Source: an uncultured Eubacteriales bacterium
Lineage (GTDB): Bacteria > Bacillota > Clostridia > Oscillospirales > Oscillospiraceae
Assembly (NCBI GenBank): GCA_900079765.1
Contig: LT599017.1
Location: 2,201,766-2,265,765 of the forward strand
Direction of reading: 5' to 3'
Length of the DNA: 64,000 nt
The notes below the pieces were generated by a model. That model searched no databases. It was not told the origin of the DNA and saw only the letters and a list, made by a program, of their open reading frames with translations. Positions 20,304 through 29,056 of this stretch are shown one piece after another (the first letter of the stretch is position 1; every line of letters begins with the position of its first letter). The position numbers were made by a program, and so were the translations under genes.

Positions 20304-20379
20304 CGGGGTGTAGCGCAGTTGGTAGCGCGCCTGGTTTGGGACCAGGATGCCGCAGGTTCGAATCCTGTCACTCCGACCA
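20304..20379 (+). tRNA. tRNA-Pro (anticodon TGG)
   Basis: Complete cloverleaf: acceptor CGGGGTG with CACTCCG (one G-T pair), D-arm, anticodon arm CCTGG-TTTGGGA-CCAGG with anticodon TGG, T-arm with GGTTCGAATCC, discriminator A and encoded CCA. Its 3' end is the likely integration site for the island that follows. Confidence 0.97.
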
Positions 20380-20387
20380 TTTCTCCT

Positions 20388-20416
20388 TGAAAAACCGCTT
20401 ATTTAGGCGGTTTTTC
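20388..20416 (+). terminator. Terminator of tRNA-Pro
   Basis: AAAACCGC and GCGGTTTTT pair around a loop and end in a T-run, ten bases after CCA. Downstream, 20417-20674 has no gene. It holds a strong GC-rich inverted repeat (ACGGCGGCGG with CCGCCGCCGT, 20488-20515) flanked by copies of CCCTAAC/GTTAGGG, which could belong to an attachment-site arm region. Confidence 0.85.
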
Positions 20417-20674
20417 TGCGTTTTACGTTTGGATTTCAGAGCGTCATCCCAAATTGATTTGCCCGGTTAGGGACGAGAAATATTTTACGGCGGCGGAAAA
20501 AATCCCGCCGCCGTAAGCGCAAATCCCTAACCCATCCCTAACGGGGTCAAAAATTCGATATTAGGTGTTTGGTTCGATGATTACGTTGTGGAATCAGAGA
20601 TTTTTCGTTATAATGATGGCAGTCCTAAAACTGACGGCAATTATAAAAGTTTATCTTTTGTGAGTGAGGTAATT

Positions 20675-21214
20675 ATGAGTTTAACTGAAACCAGCCGGTT
20701 TATCAGTTTGATACTGCGGCACAAACCAGAAACCATTGGGATCATGCTTGATGAGCACGGGTGGGCCAATGTGGATGAATTGATTGCCGGCGTAAATACG
20801 AGATATCCGCTGGATATCAAAACACTTGAGGAAATTGTAAGCATTGATGACAAGCAACGCTACTCCTTCAATGAGGACAGGACGCTGATCCGCGCAAATC
20901 AGGGGCACTCGATATCTGTGGATGTTGAATTAAAGGAGACAGCGCCTCCGCAATTTCTTTGGCACGGCACGGGTGAAAAGTACACGCAGTCTATCGAAGC
21001 GCAGGGGCTTCTTCCCAAATCGCGTTTGTATGTCCACCTGTCCAAAGACGAAGCCACAGCACACAGGGTTGGTTCCAGACACGGTAAGCCTGTCATTTAC
21101 CGTGTCCTGAGCGGCGCCATGTTCAGTGACAGATTCAAATTTTACTGCTCAGTAAACGGAGTGTGGTTGACAAAAGCCGTCCCGGCACCGTATCTCCAAA
21201 GCTGTTCACATTGA
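20675..21214 (+). CDS. kptA: RNA 2'-phosphotransferase, Tpt1/KptA family
   Basis: Transfers an internal RNA 2'-phosphate to NAD, releasing ADP-ribose 1'',2''-cyclic phosphate. 179 residues. The catalytic tetrad positions are visible: LRHKPE with Arg15 and His16, IRANQGHS with Arg73, the LWHGTG His97, and an Arg in HRVGSRHGKPVIYRV. The winged-helix N-domain has LDEHGWANVDELI. The ATG at 20675 has GAGG six bases upstream; a longer frame is unsupported. No tRNA ligase partner is near. It is the first gene of the island. Bacterial KptA roles are unclear; RNA repair is an inference. Confidence 0.88.
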   Translation: MSLTETSRFISLILRHKPETIGIMLDEHGWANVDELIAGVNTRYPLDIKTLEEIVSIDDKQRYSFNEDRTLIRANQGHSISVDVELKETAPPQFLWHGTGEKYTQSIEAQGLLPKSRLYVHLSKDEATAHRVGSRHGKPVIYRVLSGAMFSDRFKFYCSVNGVWLTKAVPAPYLQSCSH

Positions 21215-21327
21215 AATTAGCGGCGCACAGTATTGAAGCGGTAGGGGTTCGTGATGTAGAGGCATGCAAAGGTACAGTGCTCGTCTTCTCAGCAAATAAT
21301 AACACAGGTTGCTCTGGAGGGTTGCTT

Positions 21328-21888
21328 ATGGACGAACTATTGAAGTTCTCTAACCGGGCGGAGTTTCGGGCATGGTTGGTGGAACAGTGTCTCACCAGCG
21401 GCGGCGTGTGGCTGCTCTTTGGCAAGGTGGGCGGCCCCAAGACAATTACAGCAAATGATGCCCTTGAGGAGGCTCTCTGCTTCGGCTGGATTGACGGACA
21501 GATGCAGAGTCTTGATGATAAGACGTATAAAAAATATTTCTCCCGGCGGCGGGAGAACAGCAAGTGGTCGGAGAAAAACAAGGCGCTGACCGAAAAGCTG
21601 GAACAGCAGGGCATCATGACCGACCACGGCAGAGAAAAAATAGCCGAAGCCAAGCAAAACGGACAGTGGAATGCCGCCAAGACACCGACTGTGACAGACG
21701 AGCAGATTAACGCCGTAGCAGAGCTGCTGCGGGCATATGAGCCCGCCTACACCAATTTTCAAGCCATGCCGCCATCGATCAAGAAAACCTATACGCGCGC
21801 CTATCTGGATGCGAAAACAGAAGCCGGACGGGAAAAGCGGTTGGCGTGGATGGTGGACAGGCTGAATCAGAACCTAAAGCCCATGTAA
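21328..21888 (+). CDS. YdeI/OmpD-associated family protein
   Basis: A 186-residue protein of the YdeI family, often annotated as a bacteriocin-protection protein; biochemical function unknown. Family segments include EALCFGWIDGQ, YFSRRRENSKWSEKNK, and a C-terminal AYLDAKTEAGREKRLAWMV. The start is the ATG at 21328 with GGAGGG upstream. A longer frame from 21163 overlaps kptA and is rejected. It lies in a run of small cargo genes on the plus strand. Confidence 0.8.
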   Translation: MDELLKFSNRAEFRAWLVEQCLTSGGVWLLFGKVGGPKTITANDALEEALCFGWIDGQMQSLDDKTYKKYFSRRRENSKWSEKNKALTEKLEQQGIMTDHGREKIAEAKQNGQWNAAKTPTVTDEQINAVAELLRAYEPAYTNFQAMPPSIKKTYTRAYLDAKTEAGREKRLAWMVDRLNQNLKPM

Positions 21889-21984
21889 GCGGAGGGTACA
21901 TATCCTGTCATCACGTCGCACGGAAAATCAAGAACGCCGGTCACCGGACTGGTAGAATCATCACATACGGAAGGAGGTTTGAAG

Positions 21985-22860
21985 ATGGATTGGATTACGG
22001 GGATACAGCGCTCCCTTGACTACACAGAGGCGCATTTGACCGAGAAAATCGACTATGAGGCTGTGGCGAAGCAGGCTTATTCGTCAGCTTTTCATTTCCA
22101 GCGGATGTTCAGTATGCTCTGCGGATTTTCTCTCGGCGACTATATCCGTATGCGCCGTTTGGCGCTGGCTGCCGAAGACTTGCTGTGCACCGGCGATAAG
22201 GTCATCGACATTGCACTCAAGTACGGCTACGATACCCCCGAAAGCTTCTCCCGCGCATTCCAGCGGTTTCATGGCATTACCCCAACCGAGGCGCGCCGGG
22301 GCGGTACCATCAAATCCTTTTTCAGACTATCCGTAAAACTGATTTTATCGGGAGGCAGTACCATGGACTACAGAATTGAAAAGAAAGACGCGTTCAGAAT
22401 CATCTGCAAGAAAAAGCAGGTCACCAAGCCCCAAGGGGACACCGCCGCAGAGGAAATTTCGGCATTCTGGAACGAGTGCACCAAAGACGGCACAATCGAG
22501 GATATTTGCAAATATGGTCGCTTTGACAATCTGGGCGGCGTGCTGGGCATCTGCTTCTCCGGGGAGATGGCGGATTCCGGTTTCCCTTACGGTATCGGCG
22601 CGGAGTACAATGGTGCACCCCTTCATGGAGAAGCGCTGGAGATTCTGGATATTCCCGCATACACCTTTGCGGTATTCCAGTGCAAGGGCCCGATGCCCGA
22701 GGCATTCAAGACCACCTATCAGCGCATCGTCACCGAGTTCTTTCCCCAGAGCAACTACGAATACGGCAATGGCGTGGAGCTGGAGGTCTACCCCTCCGCA
22801 GAGGTGTCCAACCCGGATTACACCTGCGAAATCTGGATTGCGGTGAAGGAGAAGAAGTAA
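21985..22860 (+). CDS. AraC-family regulator with GyrI-like effector domain (copy 1)
   Basis: 291 residues. The N-terminal ~105 residues hold two AraC helix-turn-helix motifs (SSAFHFQRMFSMLCGFSLG; YGYDTPESFSRAFQRFHG). The C-terminal half (from MDYRIEKKDAF) is a GyrI-like small-molecule-binding domain with YGIGAEYNG and NYEYGNGVELEVYPS. Probably a ligand-responsive regulator or drug-binding protein. The ATG has GGAGG seven bases upstream. A close paralog, with a matching upstream region, lies at 54291-55166. Target genes are not evident. Confidence 0.87.
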   Translation: MDWITGIQRSLDYTEAHLTEKIDYEAVAKQAYSSAFHFQRMFSMLCGFSLGDYIRMRRLALAAEDLLCTGDKVIDIALKYGYDTPESFSRAFQRFHGITPTEARRGGTIKSFFRLSVKLILSGGSTMDYRIEKKDAFRIICKKKQVTKPQGDTAAEEISAFWNECTKDGTIEDICKYGRFDNLGGVLGICFSGEMADSGFPYGIGAEYNGAPLHGEALEILDIPAYTFAVFQCKGPMPEAFKTTYQRIVTEFFPQSNYEYGNGVELEVYPSAEVSNPDYTCEIWIAVKEKK

Positions 22861-22967
22861 GGAAACTCGAACTTTATGGGCTGGGCAGTGAATCACTGTC
22901 CAGCCCATATTTGTTGCCAATCGGATGCCTTGACTTATATTCTATTTCCTGTTTGGCGTTTTGTAAA

Positions 22968-23546
22968 TCAAAAAGATTTTTCCATCTCCTGATAAACAAA
23001 GCAATCGGAAAGATGGTCATTCACCATGCCGATAGCCTGCATAAACGCATATAGAATGGTTGATCCGACAAACTTGAACCCCATTTTCTTTAGATCCTTA
23101 CTAATTCGATCCGAGAGGGGGGTGGTTGCCGGCACATCCTCAATGCGTTCCCAATGTCCTATAATTGGCGTGTTATCCACATAGCGCCATATGAACGCAT
23201 CAAAACTCCCGTGCTTTTCCGCAGCCGCCAGAAAGGCTCTGGCATTGGTGATGGCGGAATTGACTTTCAGACGGTTCCGGATAATGCCCTCGTTTTTCAT
23301 CAGCTCCTCAATCTTTGCTTCGCCGTAAAGAGCCACCTTTTTCGGGTCAAATCCATCAAAGGCCTCCCGGTATGCTTCCCTTTTCTTGAGTACGGTAATC
23401 TATGAGAGCCCCGCCTGCATTCCTTCCAAAATGAGCATTTCAAACAGCTTATTGTCATTATGGACCGGCCGTCCCCATTCGTGATCGTGATAATCCATAT
23501 AAATGGGAATATCTCCGGCCCAAGGGCATCGGGTTTGTTTATTCAT
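22968..23546 (-). pseudogene. tag: DNA-3-methyladenine glycosylase I, interrupted by one stop codon
   Basis: Tag removes 3-methyladenine from alkylated DNA. The reading frame is intact from ATG at 23546 to 22968 except for one TAG at 23400-23402. N-terminal part: RCPWAGD, HDHEWGRPVHNDNKLFEML, EGMQAGLS. After the stop: ITVLKKREAYREAF through FVGSTILYAFMQAIGMVNDHLSDC, which includes the zinc-binding His and Cys. The stop replaces the Trp of the conserved GLSW motif, one base change from TGG. Either a recent nonsense mutation or read-through; no frameshift is seen. Confidence 0.88.
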
Positions 23547-23752
23547 ACTGTTTTCTCCAATCGAGCGTGATCCATAATCATTTCTAATGAACCATTTCAT
23601 ATCGAACATATTGTAGCATGGGATGTGGCTTTTGAGAAGCTGTATCCTCAAAATGCATGCAAACGTGGCAGAATTGCCAGCTTTAATTGGTAGTCTTTCT
23701 TCTGGAAAATGTCTATACTTTACTTATACTCAAACCAAAGGAGGCCTCAGAA

Positions 23753-24214
23753 ATGGAGCTGGGCAACAATTTTTTCAATGCCAGAAAGAAGAGCGGATTG
23801 TCACAGGAGGAAGTCGCAGAAAAACTGGGCGTCAGCAGACAGACAATCTCAAAATGGGAGCTGGGTGAAACCCTTCCCGATATACGCCAATCCAAGAAGC
23901 TTTCTCTTTTGTATCACTTGCCCTTGGATAAACTGATTGACTTTGACCTGGATGTCCAGGAGATACAGGAAGTCATTGATAAGACGAGTGAGGAAGTCCA
24001 AAATAAAGTGGATTGGACGAAGGCGTGGGGAAAGAAATACCCGATCCTTACGACCTATCAAAAAGAAGTGGACACACATTTTTACGCCGTTGGATTAACC
24101 GCTCTGTTAGATGAGTTAAAGAAGAAATACGGCTATGATGAAATGGACGCTTTCCTTGTGCTAAAAGATATTTTGGCTGCTCTTTGGAAAAAGAAGAATA
24201 CGCCAGACCAGTAA
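23753..24214 (+). CDS. XRE-family transcriptional regulator
   Basis: 153 residues. The N-terminal helix-turn-helix (residues ~5-58) has SGLSQEEVAEKLGVSRQTISKW and LPLDKLIDFD. The C-terminal ~90 residues are charged and helical with no known domain. The ATG at 23753 has AGGAGG upstream; a longer frame is not needed. It ends at a strong bidirectional terminator shared with the convergent integrase gene. Target unknown. Confidence 0.85.
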   Translation: MELGNNFFNARKKSGLSQEEVAEKLGVSRQTISKWELGETLPDIRQSKKLSLLYHLPLDKLIDFDLDVQEIQEVIDKTSEEVQNKVDWTKAWGKKYPILTTYQKEVDTHFYAVGLTALLDELKKKYGYDEMDAFLVLKDILAALWKKKNTPDQ

Positions 24215-24254
24215 ACAGCAAGGGAGACGCGAAGTGCGTCTCCCTTGCTGTTTA
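24212..24254. terminator. Bidirectional terminator between the XRE gene and integrase
   Basis: An 18-base-pair perfect stem (AAACAGCAAGGGAGACGC with GCGTCTCCCTTGCTGTTT) around GAAGT. It overlaps the stop of the XRE gene and ends four bases before the integrase stop. Confidence 0.88.
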
Positions 24255-24257
24255 TCC

Positions 24258-25511
24258 CTACATCGCCTGTGCAAAAGGGATGATCTTGCATTCACTCTCC
24301 AACGTGGATTCCGGTGCGTTCGATGTCGGCTCTGGCGGCTCTGGCTCCGGAGTTGTTGCCGCCACCCCCTCCATAAACCCGCCGATCTTGTCCGCCGCGC
24401 TCTGCTGCATCTGATGGGTCACATGGGTGTAGGTGTCCAGCGTGAATCCTGCGGAGTAATGTCCCAGCATGCTTGCCAGAGTCTTGGCGTCCACGCCGCT
24501 CTGCATGGCGAGAGTGGCGAAGGTGTGTCTGAGATCGTGGAACCGCACGCCGGTATCAATCCCCGCGGCCTCCAGCAGCTTTTTGTGAATGCGCCCGATG
24601 GACTCGGGACTCCAGTAGGTACCGGTCTTGGGGGACATGAACATCAGGGGGCTGTCAGGGTGGCTCTCATGCTCGGCGATGAGCAGCTCCACCGTTTGCT
24701 GTGGTACCGCCACCTTGCGGATGGAGTTCTGCGTCTTAGGCTCGGACACCACCAGCTCGCCATCCTGCCGGGTCACCTGCTTATTGATTGTGAGGATGCG
24801 GCTTTCCGCGTCCAAGTCCTCCCACAGCAGGGCCAGCAACTCGCCCCTGCGCAGGCCGCTGGTCAGCGCCAGATAGAAGATGGGCAGCACACCGTATTGC
24901 TCGGCTTCTCTCAGATACGCGCCAACCTGTTCGGGCGGGATGATCTTCATCTCCGCCCTCTCCTTTTTGGGGATGCGGCAGTTGTCGCAGGGGTTGTACG
25001 GGATCAGCCGCTCCTTCACCGCCTGCTGCAGGCAGTTGTGGAGCATCATGTGGAGCCCCCGCACATAGCTACCCGAGAGGGACAGGTCGGTGGTTTTCCC
25101 AAAGCGCTTGACCCGGCCGCCCGTCTTGGTATCGTTGTACATCCGCTGAATTTGGAGCGAGGTCAGCTGCCGCAGCTTGACGGCTCCGATGGCAGGGATG
25201 ATGTGATTCTCAATCGCGTTGTTGTAATTATAGGCCGTGCTGGCGCGGATGTTGGGCCTGCTGTAGGTCTCGAACCACAGTCGGCACCACTCGGCCACCG
25301 TGTATTCGCCGGTGTGGTTGATTGCCAAGCCTCGGTTGTCCAGAATGGCCCGCTTCAGCTTTTCTTTGCACTCGGCCTGGGTTTTGCCGGACACACTCCG
25401 CTGAATCGCCCTGCCGGTGGCGGGGTCCACCCCCACCGTGTAACGGCCCTCCCAGTGGCCGTTTGGCTTCCTGCGGATGCTCCCCTCGCCGTTTGCGCGT
25501 TTCTTGCTCAT
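24258..25511 (-). CDS. Tyrosine recombinase / integrase
   Basis: Site-specific integrase of an integrative mobilisable element. 417 residues: an N-terminal arm-binding domain (NGEGSIRRKPNGHWEGRYTVG), a SAM-like core-binding domain, then the catalytic domain with TSGLRRGELLAL (first Arg), HDLRHTFATLA (His and second Arg), MLGHYS (second His) and TLDTYTHV (Tyr nucleophile). All catalytic residues are present, so it should be active. It is downstream of the excisionase-like gene at 25566, the usual order for such elements. Its likely target is discussed with tRNA-Pro. Confidence 0.93.
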   Translation of the reverse strand: MSKKRANGEGSIRRKPNGHWEGRYTVGVDPATGRAIQRSVSGKTQAECKEKLKRAILDNRGLAINHTGEYTVAEWCRLWFETYSRPNIRASTAYNYNNAIENHIIPAIGAVKLRQLTSLQIQRMYNDTKTGGRVKRFGKTTDLSLSGSYVRGLHMMLHNCLQQAVKERLIPYNPCDNCRIPKKERAEMKIIPPEQVGAYLREAEQYGVLPIFYLALTSGLRRGELLALLWEDLDAESRILTINKQVTRQDGELVVSEPKTQNSIRKVAVPQQTVELLIAEHESHPDSPLMFMSPKTGTYWSPESIGRIHKKLLEAAGIDTGVRFHDLRHTFATLAMQSGVDAKTLASMLGHYSAGFTLDTYTHVTHQMQQSAADKIGGFMEGVAATTPEPEPPEPTSNAPESTLESECKIIPFAQAM

Positions 25512-25565
25512 AAGACCGCCTCCTTTGCAACACCAACATATACCACAGAAGAGGGAAGATAGCTA

Positions 25566-25784
25566 TCAATATCTCTCGTCCTTTTTGTCCGCCTGTGCAT
25601 TGATCCACTCCATAAATTTGTCCCTGGGGACAATGATGCGGGAGCCGAGGGTGATGGTGGGGAAATCCCGCCGCCGAACGATTTCATAGGCGTGGGCCAG
25701 GCCGATGCCCAACACGTTGGAGACATCGGGCACGGTCAGCATCAGGGGCAGATCGTCAAAAGATTTGTATCTAGATTTCTTCAT
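25566..25784 (-). CDS. Excisionase-like helix-turn-helix protein
   Basis: 72-residue MerR/Xis-type DNA-binding protein: MLTVPDVSNVLGIGLAHAYEIVRRRDFPTI is the helix-turn-helix, followed by SRIIVPRDKFMEWI, the typical wing. Likely directs excision with the downstream integrase 54 bases away. The start is taken at 25784; the longer frame overlaps the relaxase 3' end. Confidence 0.82.
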   Translation of the reverse strand: MKKSRYKSFDDLPLMLTVPDVSNVLGIGLAHAYEIVRRRDFPTITLGSRIIVPRDKFMEWINAQADKKDERY

Positions 25785-25816
25785 GCAGTGTCCTTCCTGC
25801 CTTCCCGCAGGAAGGC

Positions 25817-25847
25817 CTTTTCTTTGATTATTGCGGCGCAGATTTTG
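25817..25847 (+). repeat. Dispersed repeat, copy 1
   Basis: CTTTTCTTTGATTATTGCGG followed by CGCAGATTTTG. Nearly the same sequence occurs at 52243-52273 and 52494-52524. This copy sits between the excisionase-like gene and the relaxase stop. Role unknown. Confidence 0.6.
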
Positions 25848-25854
25848 GCGCCGA

Positions 25855-27801
25855 TCACATCGACATTGTCCAATTCTGTTCCTCATGGTCGTCTTGCTTA
25901 TGCCCTTGGGCCATTTTCTTTTCCATTAGCTTTCTGCGAAGCTTACGGTCAATCTGCCCACCCGCTGGAGGGGATTTGGGCAGAGAGTGGTCACGGAATA
26001 TCCCCGCCATGTGGTGGAGCAGGCGGGTGATCCCGAGCATGGTGCTTGGCTCCCGGAACTGATCCAGACGGTCAAGAAAGAATTTGGCGTATTCGTTGCC
26101 CTGGTCGGCGGAGAAGGTCAGCCAGTGTTTGGCAAGCTCCCTGTCCTGCGGAACTTCCCGCCCCATCAGATAGAGCTTGCCCAATGTGTATTGGGCAAAC
26201 TGATTCCCATCCTCCGCCGAGCGGTTCAGATAGTCCATCGCCTTGGGCACATCTTTTTTGACAACCTCGCCTCGCAGATACTCTTTCCCAAGGCGATAGG
26301 CGGCGTAGTGACTGCCGTTTTGGGCTGCCACTTCCATCCAGCGCATCCCCTCGGCTGGATTACGAACCTCCGCATCATCAGAGAGAAACAGCTTGCCCAA
26401 GGCATATTGGGAGGCCGCAACCTCCTGCGCCGCCGCTTTCAAAAACCACTCCTTTGCCATTACCATATCGGGAATCACCACGGTACCGTCCCGGTAGAGC
26501 TTACCCATCTGGTGCTGAGCGTAGGGATAGCCCCGCTCCGCCGGCTGGCGCATCTGCTCCACGGCATAGTCTCGCTCGTCCAGCGAAAGGCTCTCATCGT
26601 GGATGATATTGCGCATTTGTCGGTAAAGCTCCGCTGTGCGGTACATATTTTCCGGTTCGTCCACCGTCCCTATTGCCTCATCCTCGAAGGAAATTTCCCC
26701 CAGTCGAATGCGCTCTGCCTCCTGAATCACCGCGTTCTGAATGGCTCGGAACTCATTTTGTTTGGAAAGCGGGAGGCGGCGCACGGCCTCCCCGGTGTAG
26801 TAGCTCTGCACCTGTCCCTGCAGCTCCAGCCATTTGTCATAGCATTTCGCCACCGCAGGCAGGCGCTCCATCTGGTCGACAATCTCATCTGCCAGCGCCT
26901 TGAGTGGCTTTGGCAGGTAGCCGTACTGCTTCTTTCCCTTTACCGTTTCCAGCCGCCGTGCCAACTCCAACAGGAGTTTTTCCGCTTGGGGATGGTCGCA
27001 CAGGCCGCGCGCCATTTCCCGCGTCAGCTCCAGCATGGCCTGCCGTGCCTGCTGTACCAGCTCGTCACGGGAGGTGGTTTTTTGCTCGTACAGGTGCAGC
27101 ATCTCCTGATGGAAGATATCGTTGGTGAGCTTGGAGCGGATGTGCCGGATGCCATCGCGGGTCAGATAGCCTTGTGCGGGATCCGCCGACCAGGCCATCA
27201 TATGCACATGAGGATGCCTGCCCTCATCATGGAACGCCGCGTACCAGTGGAAGTTTTCCGGCGGTATTTTCATTGCATCCGCGATTTCGTTGCGATGCGC
27301 TTTCAGAAGATTGCGCCACACCCCGGCACTGTCGTAGCCAAGTCTTGTCGCGTCCTCCCGCCGCAAAGAGATGATATGCGTCCAAACATTCCCGGTGTAG
27401 CCCTCCAGCTCGCCCATGGCCTTCACCAAATCCACGGCGTCTTTGTCGCCGAACAGTCCGTGTTCCCCCAACCGCTGGGCGCCGGGGCGGGTTGCAATAT
27501 AGCTCATATACACATCCGAGCGGCCGGCGGCGTCCCAGTTCATTTCCAACGCTGCGGTGATGAAGGCGGAGGCGGCCGCCCCGGTGTGGGCCGCCTCGTA
27601 GTCCTCATACTCGAATAAGTCCTTGCTGTCCCGGAAGTCACGGACGATTTTTTCGATGAGCTGCTCCTGCTTTCGTGTCGCCGGGCGACCGTCGGGGACA
27701 CGCTGGACGTTCTCACGGGTGGCGATATATTGCAGGTACCCGCTGACCTTGCCGCTACCGTCGCACTTGATATAGGGACACTTGAGAATCAGCTTTGCCA
27801 T
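25855..27801 (-). CDS. MobP3-like relaxase with C-terminal Sel1 repeats
   Basis: Conjugative relaxase that would nick the element's transfer origin. 648 residues. It begins AKLILKCPYIKC...YLQYIATRE, typical of the MobL/MobP3 group in Clostridia. The HUH metal motif is HDEGRHPHVH at residues 191-200. From about residue 428 to 590 there are Sel1-like repeats of ~36 residues (ASQYALGKLFLSDDAE, YAAYRLGKEYLRGE, FAQYTLGKLYLMGRE), which are protein-interaction modules. The gene directly abuts the ribbon-helix-helix gene upstream. No coupling protein or mating-pair genes are in the window, so the element is mobilisable rather than self-transmissible. Confidence 0.88.
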   Translation of the reverse strand: MAKLILKCPYIKCDGSGKVSGYLQYIATRENVQRVPDGRPATRKQEQLIEKIVRDFRDSKDLFEYEDYEAAHTGAAASAFITAALEMNWDAAGRSDVYMSYIATRPGAQRLGEHGLFGDKDAVDLVKAMGELEGYTGNVWTHIISLRREDATRLGYDSAGVWRNLLKAHRNEIADAMKIPPENFHWYAAFHDEGRHPHVHMMAWSADPAQGYLTRDGIRHIRSKLTNDIFHQEMLHLYEQKTTSRDELVQQARQAMLELTREMARGLCDHPQAEKLLLELARRLETVKGKKQYGYLPKPLKALADEIVDQMERLPAVAKCYDKWLELQGQVQSYYTGEAVRRLPLSKQNEFRAIQNAVIQEAERIRLGEISFEDEAIGTVDEPENMYRTAELYRQMRNIIHDESLSLDERDYAVEQMRQPAERGYPYAQHQMGKLYRDGTVVIPDMVMAKEWFLKAAAQEVAASQYALGKLFLSDDAEVRNPAEGMRWMEVAAQNGSHYAAYRLGKEYLRGEVVKKDVPKAMDYLNRSAEDGNQFAQYTLGKLYLMGREVPQDRELAKHWLTFSADQGNEYAKFFLDRLDQFREPSTMLGITRLLHHMAGIFRDHSLPKSPPAGGQIDRKLRRKLMEKKMAQGHKQDDHEEQNWTMSM

Positions 27802-28203
27802 TTACACCTCGCTTCCCCGGCGGGCGTGCTGCTCCAGGCTCAGCCTGCCGTTGGTCGCTTTAACGTTGGTAACGCTCCTGCCGCGCAGCCGGCGCAGGCT
27901 TTCTTCGTCCGCCTCAAGGCTTTCCGCGAGGAGACTCAAAACCATGTCCAGCTCCACCGCCTGCTTGAACATCAGCGAGGTAAGCCGGTCTTGGAATACC
28001 CCCAGCCGCCCCTCGATAACCGAGCTAACCGCCTGAGGGAGCACCGCCCCGGCCTGTTTCGTATGAAGACAGCCCAAGTAGTGCCGGATGGCCTTTTCGA
28101 TAAACTCCGTCCGGCTGGAGCAGCCGTCTGAGGCATAAATTCTGTCAATCTCCTCCCGCAGCTCCGGGGGCAGATACAGCGCAAATTTCTCCTTTTTGCT
28201 CAT
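27802..28203 (-). CDS. Ribbon-helix-helix mobilisation accessory protein
   Basis: 133 residues. The N-terminal ribbon-helix-helix fold has KFALYLPPELREEIDRIY and SRTEFIEKAIRHYL. The remaining ~80 residues are helical and probably bind the relaxase. It ends one base before the relaxase start, so the two are translationally linked. By position it is a MobC-like accessory factor that binds the transfer origin. Confidence 0.8.
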   Translation of the reverse strand: MSKKEKFALYLPPELREEIDRIYASDGCSSRTEFIEKAIRHYLGCLHTKQAGAVLPQAVSSVIEGRLGVFQDRLTSLMFKQAVELDMVLSLLAESLEADEESLRRLRGRSVTNVKATNGRLSLEQHARRGSEV

Positions 28204-28380
28204 TTCATCTTCCTTTCCGGGGCTTGACCCCGCTTAAAATTCTACTGTTGTGGCCTTTCTGCAGATTCTGACCGCAAGCGCCTCTTTTTTCTCTGTTTTT
28301 GACCCCTGTCTGGATTCCCGTGAAACGCCCGCACTGCGGGTGTTTGTGGCTGGGCGGGTGCCGCTGGCGGCTCCAGCCTT
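28204..28380. other. Intergenic region, candidate transfer origin
   Basis: Upstream of the mobilisation pair lie two inverted repeats: CGGGG-CTTGA-CCCCG near 28218-28232, and a nine-base-pair arm ACGCCCGCA/TGCGGGTGT at 28325-28343. Transfer origins usually sit upstream of such operons. No nick site is recognised. Confidence 0.35.
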
Positions 28381-28980
28381 TTATCCTGCTTTTTCCTTCG
28401 CCTCCCGTTCATCCTCCGAAACCGCTTCGCTGGGCTTCGACAGGAATTCATTTGTCCTCCGCTCATCCTCCGAAACAGGCTCAACGTCGCCTGTTTCGCC
28501 CCGGATGGGGTTGGGGCTCGATTCCTTGTCCAAAGGGGCACACAGCGGCTTACAGTGGCTCCTGTGCGGGAGCTTTTCCAGCCGCTCAGCTATGCGTTGC
28601 TTCTCCGCATCTTCCTCTACCTTACGGAGTTGCCGTACATAGAACATCTCCACCGCAGCCTGAATGGGTCGAATGGTGTAGAGCAGGCTGCCGTTCATGG
28701 GCCGCCCGTCTTTGCGGCGAATCATGGTTGCCTCGGTGGAGATGAGTCCCTTCTCCTCCAGCGCCACAACATTCTTTCGCACCGTGTTGGAGCTCATCCT
28801 CACCGCTTTGCCGATTGTTTTGTAGCTGGGGTGGCATTGGTAGGTTTTCCTGTCCTCGATGGAGAGCAGGTAACCGTAGATGGCGATTTCACCGGCCTCC
28901 AGACCGAGGTGGTAAATCTCATTGGGAACCGGGAAGTAGTTTTTGATTGGGTCGCGCTTGGGCCATCGGTTGTACTTCAA
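28381..28980 (-). CDS. Winged-helix protein, replication-initiator-like
   Basis: 199 residues. The N-terminal ~110 residues form a helix-turn-helix module of the type found in plasmid and element replication proteins (NYFPVPNEIYHLGLEAGEIAIY, YKTIGKAVRMSSNTVRKNV, LEEKGLISTE). The C-terminal third is low-complexity and rich in Glu, Ser and Arg. Likely an element-borne regulator or replication protein; no ATPase or nuclease motif is seen. Confidence 0.68.
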   Translation of the reverse strand: MKYNRWPKRDPIKNYFPVPNEIYHLGLEAGEIAIYGYLLSIEDRKTYQCHPSYKTIGKAVRMSSNTVRKNVVALEEKGLISTEATMIRRKDGRPMNGSLLYTIRPIQAAVEMFYVRQLRKVEEDAEKQRIAERLEKLPHRSHCKPLCAPLDKESSPNPIRGETGDVEPVSEDERRTNEFLSKPSEAVSEDEREAKEKAG

Positions 28981-29056
28981 ATTACATCTCCTCTCTTTTC
29001 CGCTTTATTCACTTACCGCTTTTGCAATCATATTTTTCACATCCCCTTTTGCTTGA

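Noticed and set aside
24234-25562. Long rightward frame (442 codons) over the integrase
   Set aside because: It is antisense to a tyrosine recombinase with all catalytic residues; long antisense frames are common in GC-rich DNA and it has no family features.
25987-27618. Long rightward frame (543 codons) over the relaxase
   Set aside because: Antisense to a relaxase with HUH motif and Sel1 repeats; no domain of its own.
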